Source: Torymus aiolomorphi (Eukaryota; Arthropoda; Insecta; Hymenoptera; Torymidae). Taken from it: a DNA stretch of 64,000 nucleotides. The translations under genes were made by a program, and so were the position numbers. Of the stretch, positions 10,456 to 21,232 are shown in pieces. The stretch lies in NCBI GenBank assembly GCA_036365515.1, contig CM070876.1:123832810-123896809 (forward strand), in the 5' to 3' direction. Numbering within the stretch: position 1 is the first letter of the stretch; each line of letters begins with the position of its first letter. Under the pieces are notes generated by a model. That model worked only from the letters and a program-made list of their open reading frames with translations. It was not told the origin of the DNA and ran no database searches.

Positions 10456-12397
10456 TCACTTATTTCTCGGAATTTGCGGCGTTGCCTGGTGGGTCGAGCT
10501 ATTACCCCCATTAGACTGGTTTCTAACTTGCCCGCCCTCCCGCCGTCTATTTTCCCAGTTACCCTTCTTTTTAGGTTTTCTGATTGGTGGCGGGCTAGGC
10601 TTTTGCCCCTTGTTCTCGTCGGTGCCTTTCTTTGTAAAGGCCGATAAGCATTCGGCCATGACCCGACGGAACATAGCCTCGAGACTCTCTCGGGGCTCGT
10701 GCTGGTGGTACACCATCGCCGCCACACCTGGATTCTGCTTTTTCCGCTGATCCGTAGGCGGCTCTGCCGGCACGTAGGCAAATTCTGGCATGTACGTGTG
10801 CTCGGGTGGTGGTGGCGAGTGATACACCTTATCTGCCGCGATCGCTAATTCGGCTTCCCGGGCCAGGTCCAGGAGCCCTCGGTAATCCGTAATTTGATTT
10901 GGCATTACCATCTTTTGCAGTTCTGGCCGCATGTTCCGGTGCAACATATCTATCTGTTGAGCAATGCTAAGCACCGGAACCAAGTGCCTTGAGTCCTCGC
11001 GTTTATTTCCCCCAGGACGCGTTGCTGATGTCCCCTGTCCCCGCTATACATGTGCGTTATGGCGTACTTGAAATCTGGCAACGATCGCCATGTGTGGCGG
11101 TTACTCCGGTACCAGTTACTCTGCTACCCCCGTAAGGAGCTCTGACAACGACGAAAGTACCTCGTCATGTGTCAGATTTGCTAGAGTTCTGCATTCCTCT
11201 ACTCTCGTGAGGAATAACTCGAGGCTCTGCTCCTTGAGGACCCTGAGAACTTGATGTGCCATTTTCGGACTATCTGGCCCACATCACAGTTCGTCTGCTG
11301 AGGCAAATACGTATGCCTCTCAGACGGCTGCTGGGTCGCGCCGTTCCTTGTCTGGCGCTGAGTAGAATTTCTGGCATTATTCCTCCCAGCCTCTGTTGGG
11401 GACTGGAGACTCAGGCTGCTGTTGTTGAACTCTGCATACGTGAATGTATCTTGGAAGTTCATGTTCGGTTATCCTCGTCTACGGCCCGTGGGGGTTGAAC
11501 TCCCTCCAAGTGCGTACTTCAGGTTGGATGTCGAGCTCCATGCAGTATTCGTACACTCTCTTTAAGCACTTCAACCTCCTCCACGAGTGTTTTGATCACC
11601 GCCAGTAGCTGCTCCGATAATATGCTGTCTCCGACTGCTATCCCAGCGGTTCACGACACACGCTGTCGCAGCCACTCCAGGTTTTGCGGCTATGGCGGGT
11701 TTCGCGATTGCTGCCAGAACCCGTGCTACCCATTTCGTTCCAACAACGACTCTTCTTCGTGGTTGCGCTGGTATTGTCTTTACCTGCGCTGCTCTTCCAG
11801 GAGCACTTGCTGTCGCTGCTGCTCCTGCTACTGCTCCTGCTACCATCGCTACTGCTTCTGCTGTTGCTGCTGTTGCTGCCGTCGCTGCTGCTCCAGTCTT
11901 TGTTGCTGTTGCTGCTCCAGCTGCTGTTGCTGCAGTTGCTGCTGCTGTAGCTGTTGCTGTTACAGTTGTTGCTGTTGGAGCTGCTGCTGTTGGAGCTGTT
12001 GCTCTTGAAGCTGTCCCTCGGCTTCGGCTGGACATGTCCCGGTGGGTGCTGCCTCTACCGCTGGCTCCATCACTGCATTATGTGCTTGTGATGGAGCGTT
12101 CATCCTCCGAGACTCCGAGAGTTTCTGCATCACTATCGGGTCATCAAGGAGCGTGATGAACGGGTGCGGGTAGTCTAGGTCTGTATTGGGATCCACAATA
12201 GTCGACCCAGAATTGTTCATCAACGTTACGTCGATGAACGCACTTCGGGATTGCTCGCGTTTAGCAAACGCTTGCTGCTCCGACAGCTCCGGATGTAGCA
12301 TGAAATCGGCGGCACTATAATCGCCCATAAGCCACTTGATCGTTGTCAGCATATTCACTGACTGCAGATCTGACTGCTGTAGACCAAGGGCTTGCAT
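10456..12397 (-). pseudogene. Gypsy gag, decayed
   Basis: Three readable pieces make up gag. The N-terminal piece (11960-12397) starts at an ATG and ends in a glutamine-rich run. The run continues in frame through CAG/CAA codons to about 11800 but is broken by several TAG/TAA codons, each one transition from a Gln codon. The middle piece (11199-11462) holds RKWHIKFSG, the opening of the retrotransposon gag capsid domain. The C-terminal piece (10456-10983) has MLHRNMRPELQKMV, as in capsid helices, then a Lys/Arg-rich nucleocapsid-like tail with no CCHC knuckle. Frames change at least twice. The leader between gag and the 5' LTR (12398-13410) is AT-rich and non-coding. Confidence 0.8.
11800..12010. 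repeat. Degenerate CTG/CAG trinucleotide tract
   Basis: The tract encodes the poly-Gln part of gag on the minus strand. Open frames on the plus strand and in other phases (poly-Leu, poly-Cys, poly-Ala) are by-products of the triplet repeat and should not be annotated. Confidence 0.85.
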
Positions 12398-13660
12398 GGC
12401 CTAGTTAATTTCCTCTTCGGGCTGTGTATACACTCAATTGAGTAACGCAGATTCCGCAAACTGCGATGATCGGGCCATGGTGTCAATTGGCTGTGCGCTT
12501 CTCCACGAACTTACTTTACGAGCGCGAGTAGTATCCGGATTGATGGCAGAGAGAGTTTGCCTTTTCATCCCGTGAGCTAGCTTTTTCAACGCGAACCCGC
12601 GTTATTTTCTAAGAGCTACGGCGGTTGCTCTTAACCTCAATAAGGCACGAGCGTTTCCCGTATGCGGCTCTAAAAAAATAAAAGCTATTTTTGTAATTAT
12701 TTACTATTTGTAATTAATTACGCTCAACTACTCGCACTTGTAATTTTAAAATAAATATATGTGAAAAAATATATATGTGTCAAAAGGGAAAATATCACAA
12801 AAAAACACAAAAATAAATACAATTTTTACCTAAAAAAAAAAAAAAATTTTAAAGTTCGAGGGGATTTTTGCACTCGAGTTTTTACTCGGGCGTACAGTCA
12901 ACTTTTTGCTCGGAGAGTGCTTGTCGACTTCTTCTCGATTTCCCACAAACTGCACGAGAAAAAAAAAATTTTATTTTTCATCCAAAAAAAAAATAATTCG
13001 TATCGGAAAGACGAGAGAAATAAAATTTTCGAGTAGAGAAAAAAATTAATTAAAAAAAATTAATTATCGCTAAAAAAAAAATTTTTGTCGTTAAAAAAAA
13101 TTAATTGTTATGAAAAAATTTTAATTGTTAAAAACAATTAACCAACGCACAGAAATTTCGCGATCGAGATCTCTTCTCGTTGACAGTCTAGGTCGAGGCT
13201 TATTGGCTATTGCTCGCCCAACCTCGCACTCTCGCAACAGCACGGCTGTGTCACGCACACGCACACATGCGCCTACGAGCTGCGGCACGAAGAGCCTTTC
13301 TTTGCAGCTTACGCTCAGCTACGCTGCTGAGCTTCTTCGCGCCAAGCTTCGCCGCGAATCACGCACGCGCCTCGTGTCCTTCTCCACCCCCAAAACGTTG
13401 TGGCGTCAGTTGTAACGGGATCGCTAGTGGGGGAAAATCCCAAAAAACCACAGGCCAGCGATGCCCTAGAACACGGTACCGCGGGTGTCAGACTAAAATG
13501 ACTTGCCCGGGGATCTGCTCCTGGAATCCCGAAAACAACGCGAAGATCGCACACGAACTTCGCTTTCCAACTAATTTCTTCGCTGAGAGAAAAGCGCGCG
13601 CTCCAAGAGTAAAGCGCGCGGCCGCTAGACTCAGATATGAAAACGACCGGTGGAGTCGTT

Positions 13661-14561
13661 TTCCCGCGGATGCAACCAAAGAACAGCGCGAGAAAGTGCA
13701 ACGATTAAGCAATGCAAGTGTGAGATATATAACTGGGGCTAGGAAGGATGAGCACATAACACCCGACAAGAGACGCCTGAGTTGGCTCCGAACGGACTCA
13801 CGCAGATATTATTTCGCAGCAGTATTAATGTACAAAATTCTACGGCTGCGTGAGCCCAGTTATTTGGCTGCTTTCTTTACGGAGCACAAGCCCAGGCCTA
13901 CCAGTCGTGGTGTGCAGCCAGAGCTCAGAACCCCCGCCTTGAACTATAAAACGAGCGACAGGGCGTTTCAGGCGTAGGGTGTCAAACTCTGGAACTCTCT
14001 CCCTCCCTCTGTACGCTACCTACCATCGTTATTGTCATTCAAGAGGGCGGTACGCCAGCACCTATTTGATCTTGACGCCTAGCCTTTCCAGGAAGGCTGG
14101 AAGCTGCCAGCACGGGGATCTACATATAGATTAATACTTTAACTTTGCGGGCTAAGTTCGATCTGCGTTATTTGACTAAGCAGCTGTGATTTTTTACACT
14201 AACTATTACTGTGATATTACTATAATAGGTATTTCAAATGTGATATCTTATAAAATGTTTCTTAAACTGTGATTCTTTTACAAATTGTATTTTTAACTGT
14301 GATATCCAATTTAGAGTTTTACAAAATGCATTTTAACTGTGATATCCATTCTAGAGTGTAGTATCACCAGCTGTGATATTTACATATTTTTACTCTTTTT
14401 TCTAAAATTAAGGTCCGTGCGTAAATAAATATTTAATATTGTATTCTGATTTTAGCTTTTTTGTTATATTCAATTTTATTTTCTTGTAAATTTAGACGCA
14501 TTCTCTTATTGTATTTTTTATTTTCTTTTTATTTTTATGTTTAAATTGTATTTTTATTTTA
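13661..14561 (+). pseudogene. LINE (non-LTR retrotransposon) 3' end, 5'-truncated
   Basis: The plus-strand frame to 13977 encodes the C-terminal tail of a LINE reverse transcriptase: VQRLSNASVRYITG, DKRRLSWLRTDSRRYYFAAV, then YKTSDRAFQA. After a TAG at 13975-13977 the same frame continues with VKLWNSLPPSVRYLPS and RAVRQHLFDLDA, ending at a TAG near 14084. This pattern is typical of the region after the polymerase domain in Jockey/CR1/L2-like LINEs. No polymerase motifs remain because the copy is truncated at its 5' side. An AT-rich 3' untranslated tail follows and probably resumes at 17393-17450, after the Penelope insertion, ending in an A-rich AATAATAAAA. Confidence 0.75.
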
Positions 14562-14632
14562 ATAGGTTGTTTGTATGTGTAATGAAACACGTGGATCCTT
14601 TTGAGCAATTAAGTATTTTATTAATTTACTAT

Positions 14633-14680
14633 CAGCCGACGTTTCGGAATCATTGTAGGATTCCCTTTTCCAGAGACTAG
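14633..14680 (-). ncRNA. Degenerate hammerhead-ribozyme-like motif, Penelope element 1
   Basis: On the minus strand GAAACGTC is followed by GGCTG and preceded by a perfect 6-bp helix GGAATC...GATTCC. This matches the GAAA/stem III/GUC cleavage-site half of a Penelope hammerhead and its stem II. The other core strand reads CTGGAAAAG rather than CUGANGA, and stem I pairing is poor. I therefore consider it inactive by inspection. Confidence 0.5.
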
Positions 14681-15303
14681 AAAACAACGATGTAACTTAA
14701 TTCGTATGATCTAATTTCGCCACTATAATAACAAACAATACACAGCACAACTCTTACCTAATTAATTAAATTAACTAACACATACGCCCAATTTCATAGC
14801 AATGTAGTTGCTCGTCAATATAAAAAGATTGAACACGTAGCTCTCTCGACATTTTCTTTCTAATGCACGTCATATTTGCACTGTAATTAAATCGAAAAAA
14901 TTATGATTAGAAGGCTGAATGTGAATTTCAAATAATCATGAACCGCATGAATTATGAAATGAACTTACTAAATAAAAAACAAAACCATGTTGGAAAAATT
15001 AAAAACTGACAGGAACTGTGGTACATTGACCCGTTATCAAGCTACTAGTTTTCCCCGGATGGTAGCCAACAGAGCTATCAAAGAAGGACTGCGGATAGGT
15101 GACATCGCAGGGGATTATTTATACCCAAAAATCGAGTGGGGGGACACGACAGTACAAGCGGTGCGCCGCTCACAGTGTCCGTGGATCGCCCTGCTACTAC
15201 AAAGCATCCAAGAACCATAGCGAGTCGAGAGGCTCCTGGCGCTCCTCTTCACCGCACACACATGCGCATACGCAGGAACTAAGTAGTGCAACCTCAGCAT
15301 CGC

Positions 15304-17205
15304 TCATACCATCGTGCTATCCTGACTTCTCAGAATACGAGAACTCGACCCTCTAGGAACTAACTGTTTTTTTCTATCTTTAATTACGTTATTGATAATA
15401 TCTATGGAAGCCTTATAATCATTTTTCAACTTAATAGTATCAGTGATTCTATTCATATTATTTTTTGTATTATAAATGTGGATCATTTCTGAAAATTCTC
15501 TTTTACCTTTCTTAATTTCTTTATCCAAAACTAATCTTTTCAAAATTAATTCTGTGACGTGTTTCTGTGGCGTGTACGGCTAGTGCCGATTTAGTATCGC
15601 TATTTTTTACACTCAATTTATGCTCATTCATACGAATTTTGAGTTTTCTGCTAGTTTGTCCAACATATGTTAGATCACAATCAGAACAACCTATCTCATA
15701 AACAACGTTACTCTGCTGCAAACTATTTAATCTATCTTTACCTAACGTGATGAATCTCGATAACTTGTTAATTGGTTTGTTTACAACCCTGTAACCGTGA
15801 CTAGATAATATAGATTTTAGTTTAAAGCTTAAATCTTCAATAAATGGTAAAACTATAATTTTGTTGTTGTTGGCAACTGTATTCTTTGTCAGTGAACGAT
15901 TATTTTTTGAATTATCATGATTGTTGTTTAACTGGAAAATCCTATGTCTCATATTTTCAGAGATAAATTTCATAGGATATCCATTATTTTTAAGAAACTG
16001 AGTTGCAATATCTAGATTTTGTCTATGAAATTTTTTATGTGAAAGATTAATAGCACGATCTACAAGATTGTAAACAATTGCTCTTTTATTTTGATTAGGA
16101 TGATGCGAATCGAATGAATAAATCGTCCGGAATAAGTACTTTTACGATACCAATTCGTAATTATGTTGTTTTCATCAGTGCGAAATAATGTCATGTCTAA
16201 AAAGTTAATTGATTTTTTCTCCTGGTCTTCATTTTCTATCGTAAATTGTAAATAATGGTTAAACTTATTAAAAGTACTTAGGCATCTGTCAATTGCATCA
16301 TCCTTTACAATCAATAAACAATCATCGACATATCTCTTATATAAAACAATATCCGATTTCATAACATTGAGGCAATGGTTCTCGAGACACTCCAAAGCCA
16401 GTTCCCCAAACCACGGACTAGAGCATCCGCTCATTGGCGCGCCATGTGTTTGTTTATAGTAACTATTGTCAAAAGAGAAATAAGTAGAATTCATTAAAAA
16501 GATAATGCCATCCAAAAATTCGTTCATCGTCAAATTAGTTCTGTTTCTTAAATATTTCCATTTGTTACGGATACCAGTTAAAACAAGATCAATATTTATA
16601 TTAGTAAATAGAGATACGACATCAAATGAACATAATCTGTAATTATGCGGGACATGAATATCTGAGCTAATATCAATTAATTCAGAACTATTTTTCAAAG
16701 ACGATTTAGGCCGAGGTAAATATTTTGTAAAAAATGTGCAAATAGCTTTGTCCAGATCATGTGTTGGAGAGTTTATCGTCGATACAATGATTCTAGCCGG
16801 CATATCCTTTTTATGAATCTTTATCAAGCCGTACGCTCGTGAAAGTACAGAATGATCCAATTTATCAGTTAAAATGTCAAAACTGGAATCCATATCACAC
16901 ACACCTCTGCTTTTCCATTTTTGTATGAGTTTTTTTGTCGCATTTTTCAAAATTTTTGTACGGATCTTTTTCAAGTTTTTTATAATATGTAGTGTCAGAC
17001 AGAACATCTAAATCTTTTGATTTATAATCTTTAATGTTAATGGCAATTGTTACATTGCCTTTATCAGCTTTTATGAATAAAATATCTTTATTATTTTTAA
17101 TAAAAGTTTCAGTCGCAAGCAAGTTATGTTTAATAACAGTGTCAGTGTGTGATATGCGATTCTTACGTTTTGCAAAAGTATTGACTTTTCTAATGAGTTC
17201 ACAGT
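15304..17205 (-). pseudogene. Penelope-like RT/GIY-YIG ORF, N-truncated and frameshifted
   Basis: The minus strand encodes, in order, FIKADKGNVTIAIN (17040-17110), YGLIKIHKKDMPARIIVS, CSFDVVSLFTNI (motif A), KQTHGAPMSGCSSPWFGE, YKRYVDDCLLIV (motif C, YVDD) and SINFLDMTLF, then the endonuclease part with CSDCDLTYVGQTSRKLKI and MNEHK. At least three frame changes break it: near 16940, near 16115 and near 15540. The one near 16115 is a single-base loss, because the duplicated copy of the same stretch at 17208-17262 keeps the frame. The N-terminal ~280 residues present in element 2 are absent. Confidence 0.88.
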
Positions 17206-17207
17206 GT

Positions 17208-17262
17208 AAACAATTGCTCTTTTATTTTGAATAGGATGATGCGAATCGAAATGAATAAATCG
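17208..17262 (-). repeat. Short internal duplication at the 5' end of Penelope element 1
   Basis: This segment repeats 16068-16120, part of the reverse transcriptase just before the endonuclease linker, in the same orientation with about two differences. It sits between the right inverted repeat and the truncated ORF. That arrangement is expected if a partial upstream copy was joined to the main copy, as in the tandem arrays known for Penelope-like elements. Confidence 0.75.
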
Positions 17263-17447
17263 TCGACTGATAGTAAATTAATAAAATACTTAATTGCTCA
17301 AAAGGATCCACGTGTTACATTACACATACAAACAACCTATCAAAGTTGAATTGCGAGCAGTCTGAAAGGACAGAAAACTTATTTTTATTTTAGCTTATGC
17401 ATTGCATAAATTTTTGTATAAATTGTTTTGCCGCGAAGGCAAATAAT

Positions 17448-17487
<40 letters not shown>

Positions 17488-17916
17488 TAGCTGAATCGGG
17501 TCGGTCGGCAGGCAGGCAGGCTGGCTGCCGGCTCCTCACTCGCTGTCTCGTGTGTTGCTCGTGGCACATGCGGCGCGGTATCGCTCTCTCTCTCTCTCTC
17601 CCATCTTCTTGCTCATACGCTAGTGGGCGCCTCCACTACACTCGCGGTATAGCTATATAAAAAAATGGACGGCACGAACGCTGTAAACTTGAAAGAGACA
17701 CAGGAGAGATGTTCACTGAGCAATGGCAAATACGAAGATGGCTGCCGTGACTCGCATAAAGCCGTAGCAGCTTCGCGGGTACGTGACTGACATATTACCC
17801 GTTGCGAGAGCGTTTTAATCCGGTCGGGATGCTCGCGCGCTCGCGCCCCCAGTGAGCATGTCTGCTCGGCGCGGGTAATTCGAATCCTGAATTACCTAAC
17901 TCGCGCACGCGTTACA

Positions 17917-18620
17917 ATATACAGAAAAATTAAGCCTACTCACCCTGATCACAAGCATTTAGTATCAAAGGTTTAAATCAACTTTTACAGGAAGCAAACG
18001 ATATGCCATTGTGCAGAAGAACATCAGCACCTTTCATTAAGTATGATGGTTATTATCATCATAGATTATTGACTGAATCTTCTAGAAGAGTACTACCTTC
18101 GGATTTTGAAATTACATGCAGCTTGGAATTACATGAGCGGAGCACTTCTTTTCACCATAAAAAGATGAGATCTAAAGCACTAGGATCTACTGCTTAAGGG
18201 TTTTTTTCTAGTAGAGCGAGATAGACTGAAAATTTTGATAATATTAATAAGTACATGCAACTAGAAAGTTTAGAGTATATCCCTTACCTTAGGTGTTAAT
18301 AATTAAGCATATATAAATTATATACCTATTTTTTAACATATTTTACAGTAATTCACTCTTGCTAGTTGTTGTCATCCAATAGTAATATTTTTTTAATTGA
18401 GGCAAATTCTGTGAAAAGCTTGCAAAAATCATGAGTTACATGGATTAGATGCTAAAAATATACCCCTCTTATTTTATACATGCTTAATACTTAATTATCC
18501 AGAATTTATAATTATAACACATATTTTCAAGTATATATTACAATTATTTAATTACTTTCATTCATGACAATAAATAAAAATAAAATAGAAAATAATCTAT
18601 TTTATTTTTATACAGAAAAT
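17917..18620. other. AT-rich stretch without a recognised gene
   Basis: A 65-codon plus frame at 18003-18197 is the only notable open frame. Its product has no feature I recognise. Downstream is AT-rich sequence up to the foldback at 18621. Confidence 0.35.
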
Positions 18621-19850
18621 AAAATAAATTTATCCATAAAAAATGCTAAAACGCAAATGGAACATTCATATCATTGCAATGAATTTAACATAATGATTCA
18701 ATTTGTATTTAAACTATCCAATAATTATGCAATATTGGAGCTACAGAGCTTCTACATTTAATGGATTTTGCAATGAAATTTTAGAATACAAATAAAATAA
18801 TCGTACCTTGAAGTTCTTTGGAGTTTATACTTTTTAATTGTTCTTGATGTTTGTCGTTAAGAAATGTTAATTCCACTGCATTGACACTGCTGCAGAAAAA
18901 TCACTTGCAGACTGTAAACATTGTCTATTGCCTGAGAAATTTTTCACAAAGATAACATTTTCTTGTGTGTACACTTACATTCACAAGCACTTTAAAAGCT
19001 GATTGATTCTGTTATACTTATCTGATAGGTTGTATGCCCACACTTCTGATTTGCTCCCCATTTGAAGTAGGAAATTTGTTGGAATACTCATTCTCTGCAT
19101 ATCTGTTATTCTATTTGTCGACATTTTCACCTGTCAGCTGACGAAATAAATAGATAGACAAATATAAATAGACGAGGCCATGTTTGCATAGGGTGGCTGC
19201 ACATAAACGTGGTGTCTACATTACCGACCGCAACGATGAGTCTAATCGATCAGGTGATGTGCGGCCACCCTATGCACACATGGTCTCTTCTATTTACATT
19301 CACGTATCTCTTTATTATGACAGCTGATAAGCTGACAGGTGACAATGTTGACAGAAAGAATAATAGAAATGTAGAAAATAAATATTCCAACAAATTTCCT
19401 GCTTCAGATGAAGAGAAAATCAGTAGTATGGGCGTACAACCTATCAGATAAGTGTAGCAGAATCAATCTGATTTTAAAGTGCTTGTGAATGTGTAAGTGT
19501 ACACACAAGAAAATGTTATCTTTGTGAAAAAATTTTCGGGCAATAGATAATGTTTGCAGTCTGCAAGTGATTTGTCTGCAGCAGTGTCAATGCAGTAGAA
19601 TTAACAATTTTAACGACAAACATCAAGTACAATTAAAAAGTATAAACTTCAAAGAAATTCAAGGTACGATTATTTTACTTGTATTCTAAAATTTCATTGT
19701 AAAATCCATTAAATGTAGCAGCTGCGTAGCTCCAATGTTGCATAATTATTGTACAGTTAAAGTACAAATTAAATCATTATGTTAAAATTCATTGCAATGA
19801 TACGAATGTTCCATTTGTGTTCTAGCCTTTTTTATTGATAAATATATTTT
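18621..19850. repeat. 1.23-kb inverted repeat (foldback)
   Basis: Two arms of roughly 590 bp (about 18621-19206 and 19256-19850) are reverse complements with scattered differences and small gaps, separated by about 50 bp. The outer ends read AAAATAAATTTATCC and GATAAATATATTTT. The interior includes GGGTGGCTGCACAT opposite ATGTGCGGCCACCC. The arms encode no protein I recognise; the 80-codon frame at 19209-19451 has no counterpart in the other arm. It may be a foldback transposon or an inverted duplication. No target duplication is evident. Confidence 0.75.
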
Positions 19851-19985
19851 GCTTCCTCATAGAGGAAGCTTTGTAACGGTGAAAAAAATTGTCGAAAAAA
19901 AATATTCAAAAAGATGTTTTAAGGCGATATATGTGTATATTACTTGATTTTGATCATTTTTGTTTTCGTGGATGTGTGTGCGTGC

Positions 19986-20017
<32 letters not shown>

Positions 20018-20079
20018 GCGTGTGTGTGTGTGTGTGTGTGTGTGTGTTTCCCAAGAGTTGGAGAAATGCTTAATGTACT
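19851..20079. repeat. Hairpin motif followed by (TG)n microsatellite
   Basis: A perfect short hairpin GCTTCCTC-ATA-GAGGAAGC (19851-19869) lies exactly at the outer end of the foldback. It is followed by AT-rich sequence and then a (TG)n tract with TGCG interruptions at about 19972-20047. Related hairpins flank the (CA)n tract near 3.2-3.5 kb. Confidence 0.6.
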
Positions 20080-20311
20080 GATAGGAGCCGTACGGGACTC
20101 CCCTCGTGTGGGACTCCCCTGACACGGGCCAGCGGCAGGTATACCCACTAAAACTCCACCTCTTATCTTCTTAGCTCAGTATCCCCGCGGTACAGCCGCA
20201 AAGCAATCCTTCGCGGGGGAGCGTATGGCTTCTGGCTACTCTTGTTGCATGAGGTCGTCATTTCTTGCATCTTGCAGCCCTTCCTGTACTTTTACTTCTT
20301 CCGTCTACTTC

Positions 20312-21232
20312 TTACCGCATCGTTCGGTCGTCAGCTTCGTACCGCATCTCTCGTCTTCTTCTTCCTTCCTCGTCTTTCCTGATCTTTTTGAGTATGCTCG
20401 CAGCATAATTACTCACAGCGCTCCATCCATCCTCTGAAGTCAGCATCGTCGTCATAATAGACTCGGGAGTTACTCTGATCTGGAGATATCTCTCGAGTTC
20501 TTCTCGTTCCTGTCGGTATCGTGAGCAGTCACAGAAGATGTGCTCTGCATCTTCGTTTGCATCCAAACATACTGGGCAGCTTGGAGAGTCTTCTAGCTTA
20601 AATCGGTACAGGTAAGCTCGAAAGCATCCATGTCCGGTGAGAAGTTGTGTGAGGTAGTAATTAACTTCCCCGTGTCTCCTGTCAATCCAGTCCTCTAACT
20701 TTGGTATGACACGATGTGTCCATCGCCCCTTTTCGCTGGCATCCCATCTTGCTTGCCATACAGTCATCGTCTTCTTTCTTGCGACCTCCCAGATTTCCCT
20801 CCGGATGTTGTCGTTTGCACGTCTTCCTGCTTCGTACACGTCCTTTCTCTCCATGGCTAAGAGGTCAATGGGCAGTATACCTGCTATGATGCACACCGCC
20901 TCGTCCGATACCGTACAATAAGCCGACGCCATCCTTAACGCCATTCGCCTATACACGGTAGCCATCGCTCGTGCGTAGGTTTTTACCAGCATAGCATCAG
21001 CCCATACTGGGGCCCCGTACAGCATAATCGATGTGGTTACACTGGCTAAGAGTAACCTTCGATTTTGACTTGCCCCTCCTACATTTGGCATCAATCGTGA
21101 TAGAGCGGCGCCCACTTTCGCTGCCTTATCGCACACAATTTCAAGGTGCTGTTTGAATGTCAATCTTGCATCAATGGTGATGCCTAAGTACTTGATGGTC
21201 GGTTGAGATAAAATCTCATGTCCATCCACCAT
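20312..21232 (-). pseudogene. R1-like LINE: C-terminal domain with CCHC motif
   Basis: The frame starts just downstream of the polymerase core with IKYLGITIDARLTFKQHLE, the usual post-catalytic motif, and reads about 300 codons. Near the end CPVCLDANEDAEHIFCDC gives the Cys-Cys-His-Cys motif of R1-type LINE C-termini, thought to bind nucleic acid. Length and motif order are normal. The frame was once continuous upstream: the same phase continues through a TGA at about 21318-21320 into the polymerase. Confidence 0.85.

Larger units (their letters stand above)
14562..17379 (-). mobile_element. Penelope-like element 1, decayed, inserted in the LINE tail
   Basis: The element has inverted terminal repeats of about 75-85 bp (left 14562-14637, right ~17263-17340; shared core CACGTG, GGATCC, TTAATAAAATACTTAATT). 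A 39-nt extension follows the right repeat (17341-17379). Outside lies the 13-bp duplication TATTTTTATTTTA (14549-14561 and 17380-17392). The duplication is low-complexity, but its length equals that of the second Penelope copy in this window. The coding strand is minus. The 5' side is truncated, and the start of the ORF is replaced by a ~55-bp repeat of an internal segment. Confidence 0.8.
4476..17916 (-). mobile_element. Gypsy-type LTR retrotransposon, old and heavily nested
   Basis: Both outer ends read TGTAAC...GTTACA, and the element is flanked by the 4-bp duplication ATAT (4472-4475 and 17917-17920). The minus-strand order is LTR, leader, gag, protease, reverse transcriptase, RNase H, a damaged integrase N-terminus, an unidentified ORF, a G-run polypurine tract and the second LTR. 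The left LTR (4476-6062) is whole. The right LTR (13411-17916) is split by a LINE fragment and a Penelope-like element. A Transib-type MITE sits in the 3' internal region. Stops and frameshifts occur throughout, so the copy is dead. The ATAT duplication plus matched LTR ends make the outer limits firm. Confidence 0.9.
13411..17916 (-). repeat. 5' LTR of the Gypsy element (right copy), split by later insertions
   Basis: The left part, 13411 to about 13660, and the right part, about 17450-17916, align with the outer portions of the left LTR. Between them lie a LINE 3' fragment and a Penelope-like element. About 940 bp of LTR sequence present in the left copy is missing here, so a deletion accompanied or preceded the LINE insertion, or the left copy gained sequence. 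On the minus strand the primer-binding region would follow the LTR at 13410 and below. It reads ACTGACGCCACAACG, which I cannot match to a particular tRNA. Confidence 0.85.

Noticed and set aside
11592..12156. Cys-, Leu- or Ala-rich plus-strand frames of 88-154 codons
   Set aside because: These are alternative phases of the CAG/CTG tract that encodes the poly-Gln part of gag on the minus strand.
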